Made by a program: the position numbers and the translations under genes. Shown one piece after another: positions 33,230 through 35,013 of a stretch of 35,013 nt of DNA (positions are counted from its first letter, which is position 1; every line of letters starts with the position of its first letter). The notes under the pieces are model-generated. The model saw only the letters and a program-made list of their open reading frames with translations. It was not told the DNA's origin and did no database searches. Source of the stretch: JANOBD01 sp031411495 (GTDB taxonomy: Bacteria > Planctomycetota > Phycisphaerae > Tepidisphaerales > Tepidisphaeraceae); contig JANOBD010000208.1 in the NCBI GenBank assembly GCA_031411495.1, positions 1 to 35,013 on the forward strand, given 5' to 3'.

Positions 33230-33640
33230 GGCCAAGACAGGCCGGGCGCACTTCTTTCTCTTTGATCTTAACGATGCGGTCAGCGGCTTCCGGATGACTT
33301 GTGGAACATCTACAAGAACCCGACCACCGTCACGATATGGCTCAATTCGGACGCAACGGATGTCGAGTCCGTTTTTATTCAGCCACATGACAGACGTCGT
33401 CAACTCTTTCGAGAACTCAGCAAACGCGAGGACAATTCGAACGCTTTGAGCGAATCGGTCTTCGTAGGGCTCAGACCAATCCAAAAAATCAAGTAGAGCA
33501 CTGCGGGCGTCGTCTTTGCTTCCGATCGCTCGCAAATGGTCACCGTAAATCTGCACGACTTTGTCAAAAGTTAATGCCGACACCATCGCAGCACAGCGAA
33601 TGGCTTGAAGGTCCATGTGTCCGGCGTCTTCGGGCTTTCA
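33230..33640 (-). pseudogene. remnant of a nuclease-like conserved protein (restriction-island type)
   Basis: The minus strand reads LQAIRCAAMVSALTFDKVV, then DWSEPYEDRFAQSVRIVLA, TTSVMWLNKNGLDIRCVRI and EPYRDGGRVLVDVPQVI. This is the central part of a conserved PDDEXK-type protein common near restriction systems. At about 33298 the frame shifts: homology continues in another frame as HPEAADRIVKIKEKE and then stops. The N-terminal nuclease part and the C terminus are missing. It abuts the hsdM fragment, so a deletion joined the two. The family name is from memory and less certain than the pseudogene call. Confidence 0.55.
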
Positions 33641-33960
33641 TAGCAGCATTCAGCTTGGAGCCGAGATCGACGTTCTTCGGCAGCGCCATGATGGAGTCGT
33701 ACTGCGCCTGGGCCGGGAGCATGAGCGAGCGACGCATGACATAGTCGGATGCGATGGCTTTGCGCTTGGGCATCTTGCCGGCGCTCTGGTCGGCCTCGAT
33801 CTGCTTGGGCCTGATCAAACCGGTTGACGGCATGGCGCAGGAAGTTTGCGCCCAGCACGGGCATGCAGTATTCGCTGCTGGACAGGTTGGAGTTGGCGCA
33901 AAAGTTGTCGGCAGCTTCCCAGAGGTCTGCTTCGATGCGGGCAATGGAGTCCGAGAGCGG
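33640..33960 (-). pseudogene. hsdM: hsdM N-terminal remnant (type I restriction methyltransferase), frameshifted
   Basis: The minus strand gives IEADLWEAADNFCANSNLSS, then SEYCMPVLGANFLRHAVNRF, which is the N-terminal helical domain of type I restriction M subunits. A frameshift near 33807 moves the homology to another frame reading IEADQSAGKMPKRKAIASDY and SLMLPAQAQYDSIMALPKN, ending about NAAMKA. The methylase core (SAM-binding and NPPF motifs) is gone. No good start codon precedes the fragment in the right frame. It is clearly non-functional. Confidence 0.8.
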
Positions 33961-34264
33961 ACTGCATCGCGGCAGACGTTAAGTGAACGACGTGAGATCT
34001 GCACGTTCTCGGGAGCGCGAATTGGAACCTGATTTTCACACTTGCGCGTGACGTTGGAAGCTGGCCTTACCGAGGAGCAGAAGTGTCAAGCTGACTGTTC
34101 AAAGAGCAAGGATCACCTATAGGGTATATTGGATTCCTCGTTCAACATGCGTTGGTCAGACCCTGACCTCGCGCATGTGACAAAGCTGGCCAATGTGCTG
34201 GAGGAAGAACGGCTACTGAATGCGCACTGGATCTCGACGCCTTGTCACAGATTGAAGGTAGTTC
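33961..34264. other. no supported gene
   Basis: This stretch between the hsdM remnant and the DUF7009-like gene has only short frames without recognisable motifs. It may hold further decayed DNA and the promoter of the following gene. Confidence 0.5.
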
Positions 34265-34678
34265 ATGAAACTTCGCATTCTCGACAACTCGCTTCGCCTC
34301 CGCCTCGATCGCCGAGACCTGCTGGAACTGCTTCGCGAAGGGCGAGCCGAGCGGAACATCGACTTCGGCCAAAGCGTGCTGATCTACGCACTACATGCGG
34401 TCCCTCAGGTGTCACTCATTCGCGCAACGCTCTGCTCCAATCGAATTGACGTGTATGTCGACGCGAAACGCGCGGGCAGTTGGGCACGGTCAGATGCTGC
34501 GAGTCTCGTCGACACGCAACGGAGCGGTGCAAAGGAGTTAACGCTGCTCGTCGAGAAGGATTTTCCCTGTCACCACTCCGGCGTTCAAGACTCTCAGGAA
34601 AAGTTTACACCCGATTCGATGAACGTCGAAGTCGGCACCGCAGCAAGTGTCAACTCAGGGATTCCCCTACGCAGCTAG
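34265..34678 (+). CDS. DUF7009-like small protein
   Basis: A 137-residue protein with AAGG about seven bases before the ATG. MKLRILDNSLRLRLDRRDL at the start and LTLLVEKDFPCHHSG near residue 100 match a small conserved family that I recall as DUF7009 (KIRIxGNxxRxRL...EKDFxCL). No function is known for it. There is no signal peptide or membrane segment. It looks intact although it lies among remnants. The C-terminal 25 residues are low in recognisable pattern. Confidence 0.65.
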   Translation: MKLRILDNSLRLRLDRRDLLELLREGRAERNIDFGQSVLIYALHAVPQVSLIRATLCSNRIDVYVDAKRAGSWARSDAASLVDTQRSGAKELTLLVEKDFPCHHSGVQDSQEKFTPDSMNVEVGTAASVNSGIPLRS

Positions 34679-34737
34679 GGCGCGGACAGTGCTAGCGTGC
34701 AGGCACGCGGTGGCGGAGTGTCGGATCGAAACGGAAG

Positions 34738-34893
34738 GTGCCCACCTTGGTTCGGCTCAATGCAATCTCTCGCGATGTCATGATTGCCGGCTTGATCGGA
34801 ATGGGCTGTAGCCTGACGCTGGCCGCCACGATCGTCATTGGATCACGGAACTTGGGCCATTTCGATGCCGCGCTAGTGTTTCATTGCAGCTGA
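34738..34893 (+). pseudogene. truncated small membrane protein
   Basis: A 51-codon frame from GTG 34738 encodes MIAGLIGMGCSLTLAATIVI, then GSRNLGHFDAALVF, and ends HCS-stop. It resembles the N-terminal part of a small conserved membrane protein in which a second membrane segment normally follows FDAAL. The stop right after VFHC suggests truncation. The assignment is from memory of similar sequences and is weak. Confidence 0.35.
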
Positions 34894-34941
34894 GCTGAGC
34901 GGCAAGCCTACGATCTCGTTCTCCCGTCATGGAGGACGCGC

Positions 34942-35013
34942 ATGGACTATTCACTCGCCCCTGTCCGGAAGGTCGTCGTCCGGCTGAATGCCGCTCAACG
35001 GGACACGCTGCAA
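34942..35013 (+). CDS. start of a gene cut by the window end
   Basis: GGAGG lies six bases before ATG 34942, and 24 codons remain open to the window edge (MDYSLAPVRKVVVRL, then NAAQRDTLQ). VVVRLNAAQRDTLQ is the style of an IS630-like transposase N terminus, but too little is present to name it. Confidence 0.45.
   Translation, partial: MDYSLAPVRKVVVRLNAAQRDTLQ

Noticed and set aside
33012..33449. Plus-strand open frame of 145 codons at the start of the right-hand remnant zone
   Set aside because: It is opposite the nuclease-like remnant, has no ribosome-binding site or motif, and spans the frameshift of that remnant.
1..35013. CRISPR array, tRNA or rRNA genes
   Set aside because: I saw no regularly spaced repeats and no cloverleaf or rRNA-like sequence anywhere in the window.

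Overview
The window looks like a GC-rich chromosome segment from a planctomycete, probably of the Phycisphaerae/Tepidisphaerales type. Three secreted proteins end in PEP-CTERM-like tails (a PEP motif, a hydrophobic stretch and a basic RRRR end). There is a typical planctomycete pseudopilin-like protein (FTLVELLVVIGIIALLISIL). The regulators combine a GntR-type winged helix with a LacI-type sensor domain. The organism is inferred from these protein styles; there is no rRNA or other marker gene.

Layout. Positions 1-960 are a graveyard of mobile DNA: the tail of an IS66-type transposase and two broken tyrosine-recombinase fragments facing each other. Positions 993-33002 form a carbohydrate-utilisation region. 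On the minus strand lie a secreted toroid-like protein, two related PEP-CTERM proteins (one with dockerin-like calcium repeats), a cytoplasmic GH106-type protein and the first GntR/LacI regulator. Divergent from that regulator is a secreted GH43/discoidin/Fn3 protein. A nine-gene minus-strand operon (24239 down to 12454) follows: a large secreted protein, a GH78-type alpha-L-rhamnosidase, an SDR, a metallo-beta-lactamase-fold protein without its metal ligands, a second SDR, a Cys-rich unknown, an acetoacetate-decarboxylase-family protein, a D-2-hydroxyacid dehydrogenase and an FAH-family hydrolase. Divergent from this operon on the plus strand are the second regulator, a pseudopilin-like protein, a Tat-exported cellulase-like protein, a BNR_4-type beta-propeller with PEP-CTERM tail, and a ThuA-like protein. 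A sialate-O-acetylesterase-like protein (minus) closes the region. Positions 33003-35013 hold remnants of a restriction-modification island (hsdM and a nuclease-like gene, both frameshifted and truncated), a small DUF7009-like gene, a truncated membrane protein and a gene start cut by the window edge.

How it may work. The gene content fits use of a rhamnose-containing, possibly uronic-acid-containing and O-acetylated polysaccharide. Secreted GH43, beta-propeller, esterase and unknown proteins would attack the polymer. The GH106 and GH78 proteins lack signal peptides and would release L-rhamnose inside the cell. Two SDRs plus an FAH hydrolase resemble the oxidative (diketo-hydrolase) rhamnose/fucose route, but no enolase-superfamily sugar-acid dehydratase is visible. 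The operon instead carries three unusual proteins: the ligand-less MBL, the Cys-rich unknown and the ADC-family protein. No transporter is present in the window.

The main regulatory signal is a TACATGT box. It occurs five times in three intergenic regions (4093-4449, 5698-6016, 24240-24437). Twice it lies at the same place inside a TTGAC(G/C)-N17-GATAGT promoter, and once inside a TTGACA promoter in front of the second regulator. I infer it is the operator of one or both paralogous regulators.
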